In this document: piece by piece, positions 1 through 5,200 of the stretch
Layout: the number at the start of each line of letters is the position of its first letter
Numbering within the stretch: the stretch's first letter is position 1
NCBI GenBank assembly: GCA_023386675.1
Contig: JAEWJG010000221.1
Span: forward strand, 1 to 6,510
DNA: 6,510 nucleotides
DNA from: Actinomycetes bacterium
GTDB lineage: Bacteria; Actinomycetota; Actinomycetes; Actinomycetales; Microbacteriaceae
Direction of reading: 5' to 3'
Notes under the pieces: generated by a model
The model's input: only the letters and a program-made list of their open reading frames with translations
Told to the model about the DNA's origin: nothing
The model's database searches: none
Position numbers and translations under genes: made by a program

Positions 1-12
1 GGCCGCGACGGC

Positions 13-28
13 CCCGCCGGTAGGCGGG
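13..28 (-). terminator. Possible hairpin terminator after the lysozyme-like gene
   Basis: A perfect 6-bp inverted repeat (CCCGCC at 13-18, GGCGGG at 23-28) with a GGTA loop lies four bases beyond the stop codon of the secreted lysozyme-like gene. Position and GC-rich stem fit a transcription terminator for that gene. There is no T-run on either side, so it would be a U-less actinobacterial type or simply a chance hairpin in GC-rich DNA. The rest of bases 1-32 holds nothing else recognisable. Confidence 0.35.
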
Positions 29-32
29 CGGA

Positions 33-824
33 TCAATACCAGTTGAAGGACTCCGAGTGGCCCCAGGCGCCGCACGGCGTCCCGTAGCCACGGGCGATGT
101 AGTCGAGGCCCCACTTGATCTGCGTGGTGGCGTTCGTCGCCCAGTCGGTGCCGAACGCGGCCATCTTGCTGCCCGGCAGCGCCTGCGGGATACCGGTGGC
201 GCCGCTGCCGCCGTTGAAGGCCTGGTAGTTCCACTGCGACTCGCGCTGCCAGAGCTTCTCGAGGCAGCCGAACTGGTCGGCGCCCCAGCCGTACTGGCCG
301 GCGGCCAGACTGGCGGCGGTCGCCTTCGCACCGTCGACGGTGTTGGCGTTGGCCTGGGCGGCGGCCGCGGCTGCCGCAGCTGCAGCGGCAGCAGCAGCGG
401 CCTGGCGGTCGTGCTCGGCCCCGGCTGCGGCCAGAGCGTCCGAGGCGGCTTGCGTCTTGTCGATCGAGTCGCGGAGCTTGTCGTCGTCGAGCTTCGTGAA
501 GCTGCTGAGGCCCGCGATCGCGGTCTTGGCGGCGGAGACGTCCACCTTCGTCTGGTTGGCGGCGACGGTGCTCTCGGCGCCGGTGAGCGTGGTCTTCGCC
601 TCGCGCTCGAGGCGGTCGCGCACGATGGAGCCGTAGACGCCGAGCTGCTCGTGGCGCATCCCGGTGGAGGCGCTGAGCTCGCGGGTCCGGCTCTCGCTGG
701 CCGCCTGGTCCGCCAGGGCCGGGGCGATGAGGCTGGCGCTCATGATGAGGGTGGCAGCGCCGGTCACGATGCGGGTGAACGGGACGGGACTGTCCTTGAC
801 GGTCTTGCGGAGGGTGCTGAGCAT
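33..824 (-). CDS. Secreted lysozyme-like / aggregation-promoting-factor-type protein
   Basis: The 263-residue product probably acts on peptidoglycan outside the cell. Residues 1-38 look like a signal peptide: basic start (MLSTLRKTVK), hydrophobic core around 19-34, and an APALA|DQ cleavage site after Ala38. Residues 39-141 are Ala-, Lys- and Asp-rich and probably helical. A run of 15 alanines (142-156) follows as a linker. The C-terminal 85 or so residues resemble the small transglycosylase/lysozyme-like domain found in actinobacterial secreted proteins and lactobacillar aggregation-promoting factors: Glu195 in RESQWN is the likely catalytic acid, followed by GIPQA. Cys187 and Cys251 could form a disulfide. 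The protein ends at SFNWY. I chose the ATG at 822-824 because AGGA sits just upstream and because it places the signal peptide at the N-terminus; an upstream GTG at 1076 would add 84 Arg/Pro-rich residues. The domain assignment is by resemblance; enzymatic activity is inferred. Confidence 0.85.
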   Translation of the reverse strand: MLSTLRKTVKDSPVPFTRIVTGAATLIMSASLIAPALADQAASESRTRELSASTGMRHEQLGVYGSIVRDRLEREAKTTLTGAESTVAANQTKVDVSAAKTAIAGLSSFTKLDDDKLRDSIDKTQAASDALAAAGAEHDRQAAAAAAAAAAAAAAAQANANTVDGAKATAASLAAGQYGWGADQFGCLEKLWQRESQWNYQAFNGGSGATGIPQALPGSKMAAFGTDWATNATTQIKWGLDYIARGYGTPCGAWGHSESFNWY

Positions 825-1164
825 TGCTTTCCTGGATTCGGGCTTCCCCGTCTGCGCACGCGGACGATGTCGGCGCGTGCGGGACCGCCGTTTCTTCGGG
901 GGCGGTCCTGCGGGCTGGCTACCGCGAGCATGCGCGGAAGCGCCTCGTGGACCCGTGGTCCGGAAGGCGCGGCATGCGGTGCGGGTGTGCCGGGCGTGGG
1001 AGGCCGGAGCATCCAGGAGCGGGCGCGGGGGCGCCTCAGGGTTGGGGGTGGGGGCTGGATGCCGCCTGCGCGGCACGGACGGCGTATCCGTTGCCGTCGT
1101 TAGAACAGCCTAGGCGCCGATTCTGGACGGTTCAGGCGTGGTTCCTGGCAAAGTCGTGTACACG
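825..1164 (-). other. Non-coding leader/intergenic stretch with hairpins
   Basis: These 340 bases separate the exporter stop from the lysozyme-like gene and hold no convincing gene. On the minus strand they would be the leader of the lysozyme-like gene. Two hairpins abut each other near the start codon: 882-908 (8-bp perfect stem, 11-base loop) and 855-881 (7-bp stem, 13-base loop). A third, GACGGC/GCCGTC at 1078-1098 (6-bp stem, 9-base loop), lies near the far end. A 10-bp palindrome CGTGTACACG (1155-1164) touches the exporter's stop codon. I looked for the conserved blocks of the c-di-AMP (ydaO) riboswitch, known to precede wall-hydrolase genes in actinobacteria, and did not see them. Hairpins are common by chance at this GC content. 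Confidence 0.4.
1107..1135 (-). promoter_or_regulatory. Candidate promoter for the lysozyme-like gene
   Basis: On the minus strand, TAGGCT (1107-1112) fits the actinobacterial TANNNT -10 pattern. It has CTGAAC (1130-1135) 17 bases upstream as a poor -35. Transcription would start near 1100 and give a leader of about 276 bases with a hairpin at its very 5' end. The -35 match is weak, so this is only a candidate. Confidence 0.25.
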
Positions 1165-2433
1165 TCACCGACCAGGGGCCGGTTCTGCGCTGGTCTGCGC
1201 GCCTTCAGCGGCGTCGATCTGAGCCTCCGCCGCATCCATCCGCCGGTCGGTGATCCAGATCATCGGGATGAGCTGCAGCACGACGAGCGCGCCCATGACG
1301 ATGAACACCCATTGCACGCCGAAGACCTGCCCCAGAAGCCCGCCAGCAGCGGCGCCGAGCGGCATCGTGCCCCAGGCGAGCAGGCGGTAGGCGCTGTTCA
1401 GGCGGCCGAGCAGCCGGGTGGGGGTGATGCGCTGGCGCAGCGAGACGGTGATGACGTTCCAGACGGACACGGTGATGCCGCCCAGCAGCATCCCGGCGCC
1501 GATGATGAACGGATTCGCAGTGAAGCCCGGCGTCGCCACCGTGAGCAGCGAGCCGACGACGGTGAGGGCCAGCGCCCGGGAGCGTCCGAGCAGGCGCTCG
1601 GCGGGCTCTGCGAGGAACGTGCCGAGGACGCTTCCGATCGCCGAGAACGTCAACAGCAGACCGTAAGCGGGGTCGGAGAGCTTCATGACCGAGTTCGGAC
1701 CGGCCGCGTACAGCACGAACACCGTGAACACCGCGGAGCTCGCGAAGTTGAAGACCCCGACCATGATCGCGAGCGTCCGCAGGAGCGTGCTCCCGCCGAG
1801 GAAGCGCAGCCCCTCGGCGATGTCGGCGCGGATGGTCGTCGTTCCTGTCCGCTCGGCGGTGTACCGGCCGCGCACCAGCAGCAGGACGCCGATGGCGGCG
1901 ACCCACAGCAGCGCGGGCGTGCCGAACGCGAAGCCCACGCCGATGGCGACGAGGAAGCCGCCGAGCGGCGGCCCGACGAACTGGTTGGCGGTGAGCTCCG
2001 CCGCGTACAGCCGGCCGTTCGCGCGCGACAGGCGATCGCGCGGCACGAGCTGCGGGAGGATCGACTGCGACGACGTGTCGTAGACCGTCTCCGCGATCCC
2101 GATGCACAGCGCGGCGACGTATAGCAGCCAGATGGACCCGCCGCCGAGGATCGTCACGACCGTCAGGCAGGCGAGGAACAGCGCGCGGGCGGCGTTGGCC
2201 ACGAGCATCAGCCGGCGACGGTCGATCCGGTCGGCGAGCGCGCCGGCCGTCAGGGCGAACAGCAGCCAGGGGAGGGTGAAGGCGAAGCCCAGCCCGGCGA
2301 TCAGCGCGGGGGAGTCGGTGTAGCGGATGGCGACGAGCGGCAGGGCGACCTTCATCGCCCCGTCGGCCAGGTTGGAGAGGCCGGCCGAGGTCCAGAGCTT
2401 CCAGTAGCGCGCCCCGAGGCCGTTCGCGGTCAT
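1165..2433 (-). CDS. MFS-family efflux transporter (MFS_3 type)
   Basis: The 422-residue protein is an integral membrane exporter, probably a proton-driven drug or metabolite efflux pump with about 12 membrane segments. The MFS motif A lies in the loop after the second segment as GALADRIDRRR (residues 64-74). A conserved C-terminal-half stretch, LLGRLNSAYRLLAWGTMPLG, is typical of the MFS_3 (enterobactin-exporter-like) group. The tail after residue 395 or so is polar and Ala/Glu-rich, so cytoplasmic. I chose the ATG at 2431-2433 (MTANGLGARYWKLW) because a -10-like CAGGCT lies exactly six bases upstream. The longer TTG start at 2487 would place the operator palindrome inside the coding region. 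It is transcribed divergently from an ArsR-type regulator, which suggests local repression relieved by a substrate. The substrate cannot be read from the sequence. Confidence 0.9.
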   Translation of the reverse strand: MTANGLGARYWKLWTSAGLSNLADGAMKVALPLVAIRYTDSPALIAGLGFAFTLPWLLFALTAGALADRIDRRRLMLVANAARALFLACLTVVTILGGGSIWLLYVAALCIGIAETVYDTSSQSILPQLVPRDRLSRANGRLYAAELTANQFVGPPLGGFLVAIGVGFAFGTPALLWVAAIGVLLLVRGRYTAERTGTTTIRADIAEGLRFLGGSTLLRTLAIMVGVFNFASSAVFTVFVLYAAGPNSVMKLSDPAYGLLLTFSAIGSVLGTFLAEPAERLLGRSRALALTVVGSLLTVATPGFTANPFIIGAGMLLGGITVSVWNVITVSLRQRITPTRLLGRLNSAYRLLAWGTMPLGAAAGGLLGQVFGVQWVFIVMGALVVLQLIPMIWITDRRMDAAEAQIDAAEGAQTSAEPAPGR

Positions 2434-2439
2434 GCGGTA

Positions 2440-2468
2440 AGCCTGGCACATTGATTGAGAAAACTCAA
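2440..2468 (-). promoter_or_regulatory. Candidate promoter of the divergent MFS exporter
   Basis: On the minus strand, TTGAGT (2463-2468) as -35 and CAGGCT (2440-2445) as -10 are separated by 17 bases. Six further bases lead to the ATG at 2433, so transcription would begin at or next to the start codon. The -35 lies within the right arm of the operator palindrome, so a bound repressor would block RNA polymerase. The -10 has only the A and final T of the consensus. Confidence 0.4.
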
Positions 2469-2470
2469 TC
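2453..2470. promoter_or_regulatory. Palindromic operator, probable ArsR-type repressor site
   Basis: GATTGAG (2453-2459) and CTCAATC (2464-2470) are perfect 7-base inverted arms around AAAA. The site is AT-rich in otherwise very GC-rich DNA and lies between the divergent exporter and regulator genes. It overlaps the exporter's likely -35. A dimeric winged-helix protein such as the neighbouring regulator would be the natural ligand. Binding by that protein is inferred from context. Confidence 0.65.
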
Positions 2471-2478
2471 GCATGGAA

Positions 2479-2489
2479 GATTCCCAATC
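2479..2489. promoter_or_regulatory. Second, smaller palindrome with the same outer half-sites
   Basis: GATT-CCC-AATC repeats the outer GATT/AATC ends of the main operator with a shorter centre. Its midpoint is about 22 bases from that of the larger palindrome, roughly two helical turns. It sits in the probable spacer of the regulator's own promoter, so it could serve autoregulation or cooperative binding. With only 4-base arms it may be accidental. Confidence 0.3.
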
Positions 2490-2496
2490 AGCGGAC

Positions 2497-2502
2497 TAAG
2501 CT
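2497..2502 (+). promoter_or_regulatory. -10 box of the ArsR-type regulator (leaderless start)
   Basis: TAAGCT fits TANNNT and lies exactly six bases before the ATG at 2509, so transcription would begin on the A of the start codon. There is no Shine-Dalgarno sequence in front of the gene, consistent with a leaderless mRNA. No good -35 is visible (the region around 2473-2479 reads ATGGAAG). Confidence 0.45.
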
Positions 2503-2508
2503 CGACCC

Positions 2509-3057
2509 ATGAGCGACGAGAGGCGGCGGGACCCGGACACGAAGCGCCGACCGGCGACGCCGCAGGAGCTGAAGGCGATGTCGCACCCGCTCCGGGTGCG
2601 CATCCTGCGCCTGTGCGGCGACGGTGAGATGACCAATAAGCAACTCGCCGACCGGCTCGGAGTGGATGCGGGGACCGCGTACTACCACGTGCGTCAGCTC
2701 GTCGACGCGGGCTTCCTTGAGCCGGCAGAGGTTCGCACGGGGGAGTCCGGCGCCCTCGAGAAGCCGTACCGCTCGACCGGCAAGAGCTGGTGGCTGTCCG
2801 CGCCGCTCGAAGACCTGGACCTCAGCCACGGCGTGGCGCCCGTGGAGGCTTTCCAGCAGGAGCTCGCGGAGGCCGGGCCGGCATCAATCGCCACGTACGC
2901 GCGGTTCTCGCTGCACCTGTCGCCGGAGGATGTGGCGGAGCTCGACCGCCGCATCGTCGCGGTGCTCGACGAGTACGTCGAGACCGACGCCGAGCGGTCT
3001 CATCTGCCCGCGCACGGCGGCATCTTCCTGCTGCACCGGGCGCCGGAGGCGGAATGA
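2509..3057 (+). CDS. ArsR-family winged helix-turn-helix regulator
   Basis: The 182-residue cytoplasmic protein is a probable DNA-binding repressor. Residues 17-36 (ATPQELKAMSHPLRVRILRL) match the first helices of ArsR-type domains. Residues 42-72 contain the helix-turn-helix, with the recognition helix around GTAYYHVRQLVDAGFL, and residues 76-97 the wing (EKPYRSTGKSWWL). The C-terminal half (98-182) is acidic and helical, of the kind seen in longer non-metal ArsR-like regulators. The ELCVCD metal-binding motif of ArsR/SmtB sensors is absent and the only cysteine is Cys36, so metal sensing is unlikely. It is divergent from the MFS exporter with palindromes between, so it most likely represses the exporter and perhaps itself. 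The ligand is unknown. The ATG is supported by the -10 box six bases upstream. Confidence 0.88.
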   Translation: MSDERRRDPDTKRRPATPQELKAMSHPLRVRILRLCGDGEMTNKQLADRLGVDAGTAYYHVRQLVDAGFLEPAEVRTGESGALEKPYRSTGKSWWLSAPLEDLDLSHGVAPVEAFQQELAEAGPASIATYARFSLHLSPEDVAELDRRIVAVLDEYVETDAERSHLPAHGGIFLLHRAPEAE

Positions 3058-3060
3058 GGA

Positions 3061-3091
3061 AGAGCCCGCCTTCTGATTGAAGACGGGCTCT
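3061..3091. terminator. Hairpin terminator between regulator and tRNA-His
   Basis: AGAGCCCG (3061-3068) pairs with CGGGCTCT (3084-3091). After one mismatch (C3069/A3083), CTTC (3070-3073) pairs with GAAG (3079-3082), leaving a TGATT loop. This is a 12-pair stem starting three bases after the regulator's stop codon. It lies between two converging transcription units and could end both. No strong T-run follows on either strand. Confidence 0.6.
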
Positions 3092-3114
3092 CTCGGCCTG
3101 GGGTTAGTAAGTAC

Positions 3115-3190
3115 TGGGGTGAGTAACGGGGCTTGAACCCGCGACCTCCTGGACCACAACCAGGCGCTCTACCAACTGAGCTATACCCAC
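3115..3190 (-). tRNA. tRNA-His (anticodon GTG)
   Basis: The minus strand folds as a complete cloverleaf. The acceptor stem is GTGGGTA/TACTCAC, with a G·T pair. The D arm carries AGCTCAGTTGGTAGAGC. The anticodon stem CCTGG/CCAGG holds loop TTGTGGT with GTG (plus 3155-3157). The T arm is GCGGG-TTCAAGC-CCCGT. His identity is confirmed by C73 (base 3118) opposite an encoded G at -1 (base 3191), the hallmark pair of bacterial tRNA-His. The 3' CCA is encoded (3115-3117). It lies 48 bases downstream of orn on the same strand. A weak TTGCCT (plus 3223-3228) upstream could be its -35. Bases 3192-3238 also contain a small CGAG-GCAA-CTCG hairpin (3221-3232). Confidence 0.96.
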
Positions 3191-3238
3191 CATGCGTCTC
3201 ATCCGACCCTCTGGGCCGATCGAGGCAACTCGTCGATT

Positions 3239-3862
3239 CTAGTACATCCGGGGAGCCCATTTTTCCACGACGCCGGCCGCCACCGACTGCACATCCTCGG
3301 TCGTCGGCCCGGGAGGCGCGACGAAGGCGGCGGAGCGGTAGTAGTCGAGCTCGCGGATGGACTCGAGGATGTCGGCGAGGGCGCGGTGGCCCCCGTTCTT
3401 CTCGGGGGCGTTGAAGTAGATGCGCGGGAACCAGCGGCGGGCCAGCTCCTTGATCGACGAGACGTCGACGTTGCGGTAGTGCAGGTGGTTGTCGAGCCGC
3501 GGCATGTACTTCGCGAGGAACATGCGGTCGGTGCCGATCGTGTTGCCCGCGAGCGGAGCGGTGCGAGCGGTCGGCGCGAACTTGAGCACGTACTCCAGCA
3601 CCTCGTACTCGGCCTCGGCGAGGCTCTTGCCGTTCGGGATCTCCTCGATCAGCCCGGAGGTGGTGTGCATCTGCCGGACGAAGTCGCCCATGTGCTCCAG
3701 TGCGGAGTCGTCGGGCTTGATGACGATGCTGAGGCCCGGGTCGAGCACGTTCAACTCGAAGTCGGTGATCACCACGGCGATCTCGACGAGCTCGTCGACC
3801 TCCAGGTCGAGGCCGGTCATCTCGCAGTCGATCCAGACCAGTCGGTCCGAGGAGGTAGCCAT
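3239..3862 (-). CDS. orn: Oligoribonuclease
   Basis: The 207-residue cytoplasmic DEDDh-family 3'-to-5' exoribonuclease degrades 2-5 nucleotide RNA fragments to mononucleotides, the last step of RNA turnover. In bacteria that use c-di-GMP it also clears pGpG. All catalytic residues are visible: Asp12 and Glu14 in WIDCEMTGLD, Asp112 in GNTIGTDRMFL, and His159 and Asp164 in HRALADI. The family-typical stretches FVRQMHTTSGL and NVDVSSIKELARRW are also present. The length fits a normal full-size Orn. I chose the ATG at 3860-3862 because the protein then begins as other Orn proteins do; an upstream start at 3937 would overlap the GDSL gene. No Shine-Dalgarno is seen, but a TAGACT box lies seven bases upstream. 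It sits 10 bases after the GDSL gene and may also be co-transcribed with it. Confidence 0.97.
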   Translation of the reverse strand: MATSSDRLVWIDCEMTGLDLEVDELVEIAVVITDFELNVLDPGLSIVIKPDDSALEHMGDFVRQMHTTSGLIEEIPNGKSLAEAEYEVLEYVLKFAPTARTAPLAGNTIGTDRMFLAKYMPRLDNHLHYRNVDVSSIKELARRWFPRIYFNAPEKNGGHRALADILESIRELDYYRSAAFVAPPGPTTEDVQSVAAGVVEKWAPRMY

Positions 3863-3869
3863 ACCAGCG

Positions 3870-3875
3870 AGTCTA
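3870..3875 (-). promoter_or_regulatory. -10-like box of orn overlapping the GDSL stop codon
   Basis: On the minus strand TAGACT fits TANNNT and ends seven bases before the orn ATG, so a transcript starting here would be leaderless or nearly so. Its first three bases, TAG, are the stop codon of the upstream GDSL hydrolase. No recognisable -35 is present 16-18 bases upstream. Confidence 0.35.
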
Positions 3876-4682
3876 GTGCGGGCCTCCGACGGTCCTCGGC
3901 ACGGTGCTCGGCACGGGCAGCTTGGGGCCGCGTCCATCCCCGGTCGACACGTGCCGCAGCCGGCGGGCGACCCACGGGATGGCGTACACGCGCAGCCACG
4001 TGCGCTGGGGGCGCGAGGCGGGCGGGAGGGGAGGTCCGTCGGGCGGCGCCGAGGCCTCCGGGCCGCCGATCTGCGCGAACGGCACGCCCAGCGCGTGGGC
4101 GGCCTGCGCGGCGAGCAGCCGGTGGCCGCGCGTGCTCAGGTGGACGCGGTCGGACGCCCACATCGCCGGGTCGCGGAACTCCCGCACGCCCCAGACGTCG
4201 AGCACGACCGCGCGCTGGTCGCGGGCGATGCTCCAGATGTTCGCGTTGAAGACGGCGGCGCGCCCGCGGAACGGCTTGAGGAAGAACGCGAACTGCGGGT
4301 CGAAGATGTTGGCGAGGAGGACGGTGGTGCCGGCCTGCCGCAGCGACCGGATGCCCGCCTCCAGCCGGGCGGCCAGCGCATCCGGGTCGGCCGACGGGCT
4401 CATCAGGTCGTTGCCGCCGACCATGACGGAGACGAGGTCGGGGCCGAGTTCGAGGGCGTGCGGGATCTGCGCATCCACCACGTCCGCGATGCGGCGGCCG
4501 CGGACGGCGAGGTTGGCGAACTCCACGGAGGCGCCCGACAGCCGCGCATCGCCGTCGAGGATGCCGGCCAGGCGGTCCGCCCAGCCGAGGAACGCGTCCG
4601 GCTGCCCGGGCGCGTTGTCGCACAGCCCCTCGGTGAGCGAGTCTCCGAGGGCGACGTAGCGCGTGAAGGTCGTTCGGCTCAC
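3873..4682 (-). CDS. SGNH/GDSL-family hydrolase
   Basis: The 269-residue product is an esterase/lipase-like hydrolase of the SGNH superfamily. All four blocks are visible: block I Ser15 in ALGDSLTEG (nucleophile), block II Gly62 in ANLAVRG, block III Asn91 in VGGNDLM, and block V Asp178 and His181 in SDRVHLS. The N-terminus begins directly with the catalytic block and has no signal peptide, so the enzyme is probably cytoplasmic. A Pro-rich linker (about 206-224) and a basic tail with WLRVYAIPWVARRLRHVSTGDGR (from 229) follow; this kind of tail is seen in actinobacterial members and may not be catalytic. The start is GTG at 4680-4682, chosen because block I must lie near the N-terminus; a poor -10-like GATGAT lies six bases upstream. 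orn follows after 10 bases. The substrate is unknown. Confidence 0.9.
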   Translation of the reverse strand: MSRTTFTRYVALGDSLTEGLCDNAPGQPDAFLGWADRLAGILDGDARLSGASVEFANLAVRGRRIADVVDAQIPHALELGPDLVSVMVGGNDLMSPSADPDALAARLEAGIRSLRQAGTTVLLANIFDPQFAFFLKPFRGRAAVFNANIWSIARDQRAVVLDVWGVREFRDPAMWASDRVHLSTRGHRLLAAQAAHALGVPFAQIGGPEASAPPDGPPLPPASRPQRTWLRVYAIPWVARRLRHVSTGDGRGPKLPVPSTVPRTVGGPH

Positions 4683-4778
4683 GCTTCGATCATCGACCGG
4701 TGGACGTGTGGGGCGCGTGCGGCGACGGCCGGTTCCGCCCGATCGTCGCCCGGAGTTCGCCGGACGTACACTGACGGT
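4683..4778. promoter_or_regulatory. Divergent promoter region, GDSL hydrolase / thioredoxin-like gene
   Basis: These 96 bases separate two diverging genes, so both promoters must lie here unless they extend into coding sequence. On the plus strand, TACACT (4767-4772) is a good TANNNT -10 exactly six bases before the GTG of the thioredoxin-like gene. On the minus strand, GATGAT (4689-4694) sits six bases before the GTG of the hydrolase but lacks the leading T. I see no clear -35 boxes and no convincing shared palindrome. Confidence 0.4.
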
Positions 4779-5093
4779 GTGGATTCGACACCGGCCGTTG
4801 ACCCGGCGGACACCCGTGGAGGCGGCGCCGCGGCGCAGCTCACCCTCTACACGTCGGCGTTCTGCGAGCCCTGCATGCAGACCCGCGCGGTGCTGGCGGA
4901 GGCCTCGCGCCTCGCTCCGCGCATCCGGGTGACCGAGCGGGATGTGGCGCGCAACCTGGAGCTGGCAGAGCGCGACGGCATCCGCTCGACGCCGACCGTG
5001 ATCGTCACGGGAGCGGACGGGTCGGAGGTGTTCCGCGCCGTGGGCGTGCCGACGCTGGCGCAGGTGCTGTCGGCGGCAGCCAAGGCGCTGTAA
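4779..5093 (+). CDS. Small thioredoxin-fold protein with CxxC site
   Basis: The 104-residue cytoplasmic protein is a probable thiol-disulfide oxidoreductase. After a disordered, Ala/Gly/Asp-rich N-terminus (1-19), LTLYTSAFCEPC begins the first strand and active site, with Cys29 and Cys32 (CEPC). A second helix/strand region contains VTERDVARN, and STPTVIV carries the cis-proline (Pro72) typical of the fold; the C-terminus GVPTLAQVLSAAAKAL is the last helix. The length and F-C-x-x-C form resemble glutaredoxin-like or thioredoxin-family proteins of actinobacteria. Which one it is, and its partner, cannot be told. I chose GTG at 4779 because a TACACT box ends six bases before it and no Shine-Dalgarno is present; the much longer open frame upstream runs antisense to orn and the GDSL gene and is an artefact of GC content. 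It converges on tRNA-Arg. Confidence 0.85.
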   Translation: MDSTPAVDPADTRGGGAAAQLTLYTSAFCEPCMQTRAVLAEASRLAPRIRVTERDVARNLELAERDGIRSTPTVIVTGADGSEVFRAVGVPTLAQVLSAAAKAL

Positions 5094-5121
5094 CTGCCGG
5101 GCTCAAAGGTGCCCCCGGCAG
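5094..5121. repeat. Inverted repeat joining thioredoxin gene end and tRNA-Arg 3' end
   Basis: CTGCCGGG (5094-5101) and CCCGGCAG (5114-5121) form a perfect 8-bp stem with a 12-base loop. It starts on the first base after the TAA of the thioredoxin-like gene, so on the plus strand it could act as a terminator hairpin. One arm lies inside the tRNA-Arg acceptor/T-arm. No T-run follows. Confidence 0.5.
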
Positions 5122-5182
5122 GAATCGAACCTGCGACCAAGAGATTAGAAGGCTCCTGCTCTATCCGCTGAGCTACGGGGGC
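5110..5182 (-). tRNA. tRNA-Arg (anticodon TCT)
   Basis: The minus strand forms a standard cloverleaf. The acceptor stem is GCCCCCG/CGGGGGC with A73. The D arm is GCTC-AGCGGATA-GAGC. The anticodon arm GGAGC-CTTCTAA-TCTCT carries TCT (plus 5147-5149), which reads AGA and, by wobble, AGG codons. The T arm is GCAGG-TTCGATT-CCTGC. The anticodon stem has a C31 x T39 mismatch next to the loop and a G·T at 27-43. After A73 the genome reads CCT, so CCA is completed by the nucleotidyltransferase. A TATCGT box (plus 5192-5197) in the 18-base gap behind the MFS gene is a plausible -10 for a start about three bases before the tRNA. Confidence 0.95.
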
Positions 5183-5191
5183 GTCGCCTCC

Positions 5192-5197
5192 ACGATA
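5192..5197 (-). promoter_or_regulatory. Candidate -10 box of tRNA-Arg
   Basis: On the minus strand TATCGT fits TANNNT and would start transcription about three bases upstream of the tRNA. It lies just after the stop codon of the upstream MFS gene. The -35 position falls within the end of that gene and reads AGAGCG, a poor match, so read-through from the MFS gene is an alternative source of the tRNA. Confidence 0.3.
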
Positions 5198-5200
5198 CCG

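Noticed and set aside
825..1076. An 84-residue N-terminal extension of the lysozyme-like protein from a GTG at 1076
   Set aside because: It is Arg/Pro-rich with no domain character, would bury the signal peptide internally, and the ATG at 824 has a good AGGA site.
57..1103. Long plus-strand open frame opposite the lysozyme-like gene
   Set aside because: Low-complexity Gly/Arg/Val composition typical of antisense frames in GC-rich DNA; the minus-strand product has a signal peptide and a recognisable domain.
825..1164. c-di-AMP (ydaO-type) riboswitch before the wall-hydrolase-like gene
   Set aside because: I looked for its conserved sequence blocks on the minus strand and did not find them. 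A covariance-model search would settle it.
1155..1164. CGTGTACACG palindrome at the exporter's stop codon
   Set aside because: It has no loop, so is not a terminator, and it lies too far upstream of the candidate promoter to be argued as an operator; a 10-bp palindrome may occur by chance.
2434..2487. Longer version of the first MFS exporter starting at a TTG at 2487
   Set aside because: The extra 18 residues do not look like an MFS N-terminus and would contain the operator; the ATG at 2433 has a -10-like box at the right distance.
3489..4778. The long upstream part of the open frame that ends in the thioredoxin-like gene
   Set aside because: It runs antisense through orn and the GDSL hydrolase and has no domain; only the part from the GTG at 4779 resembles a protein family.
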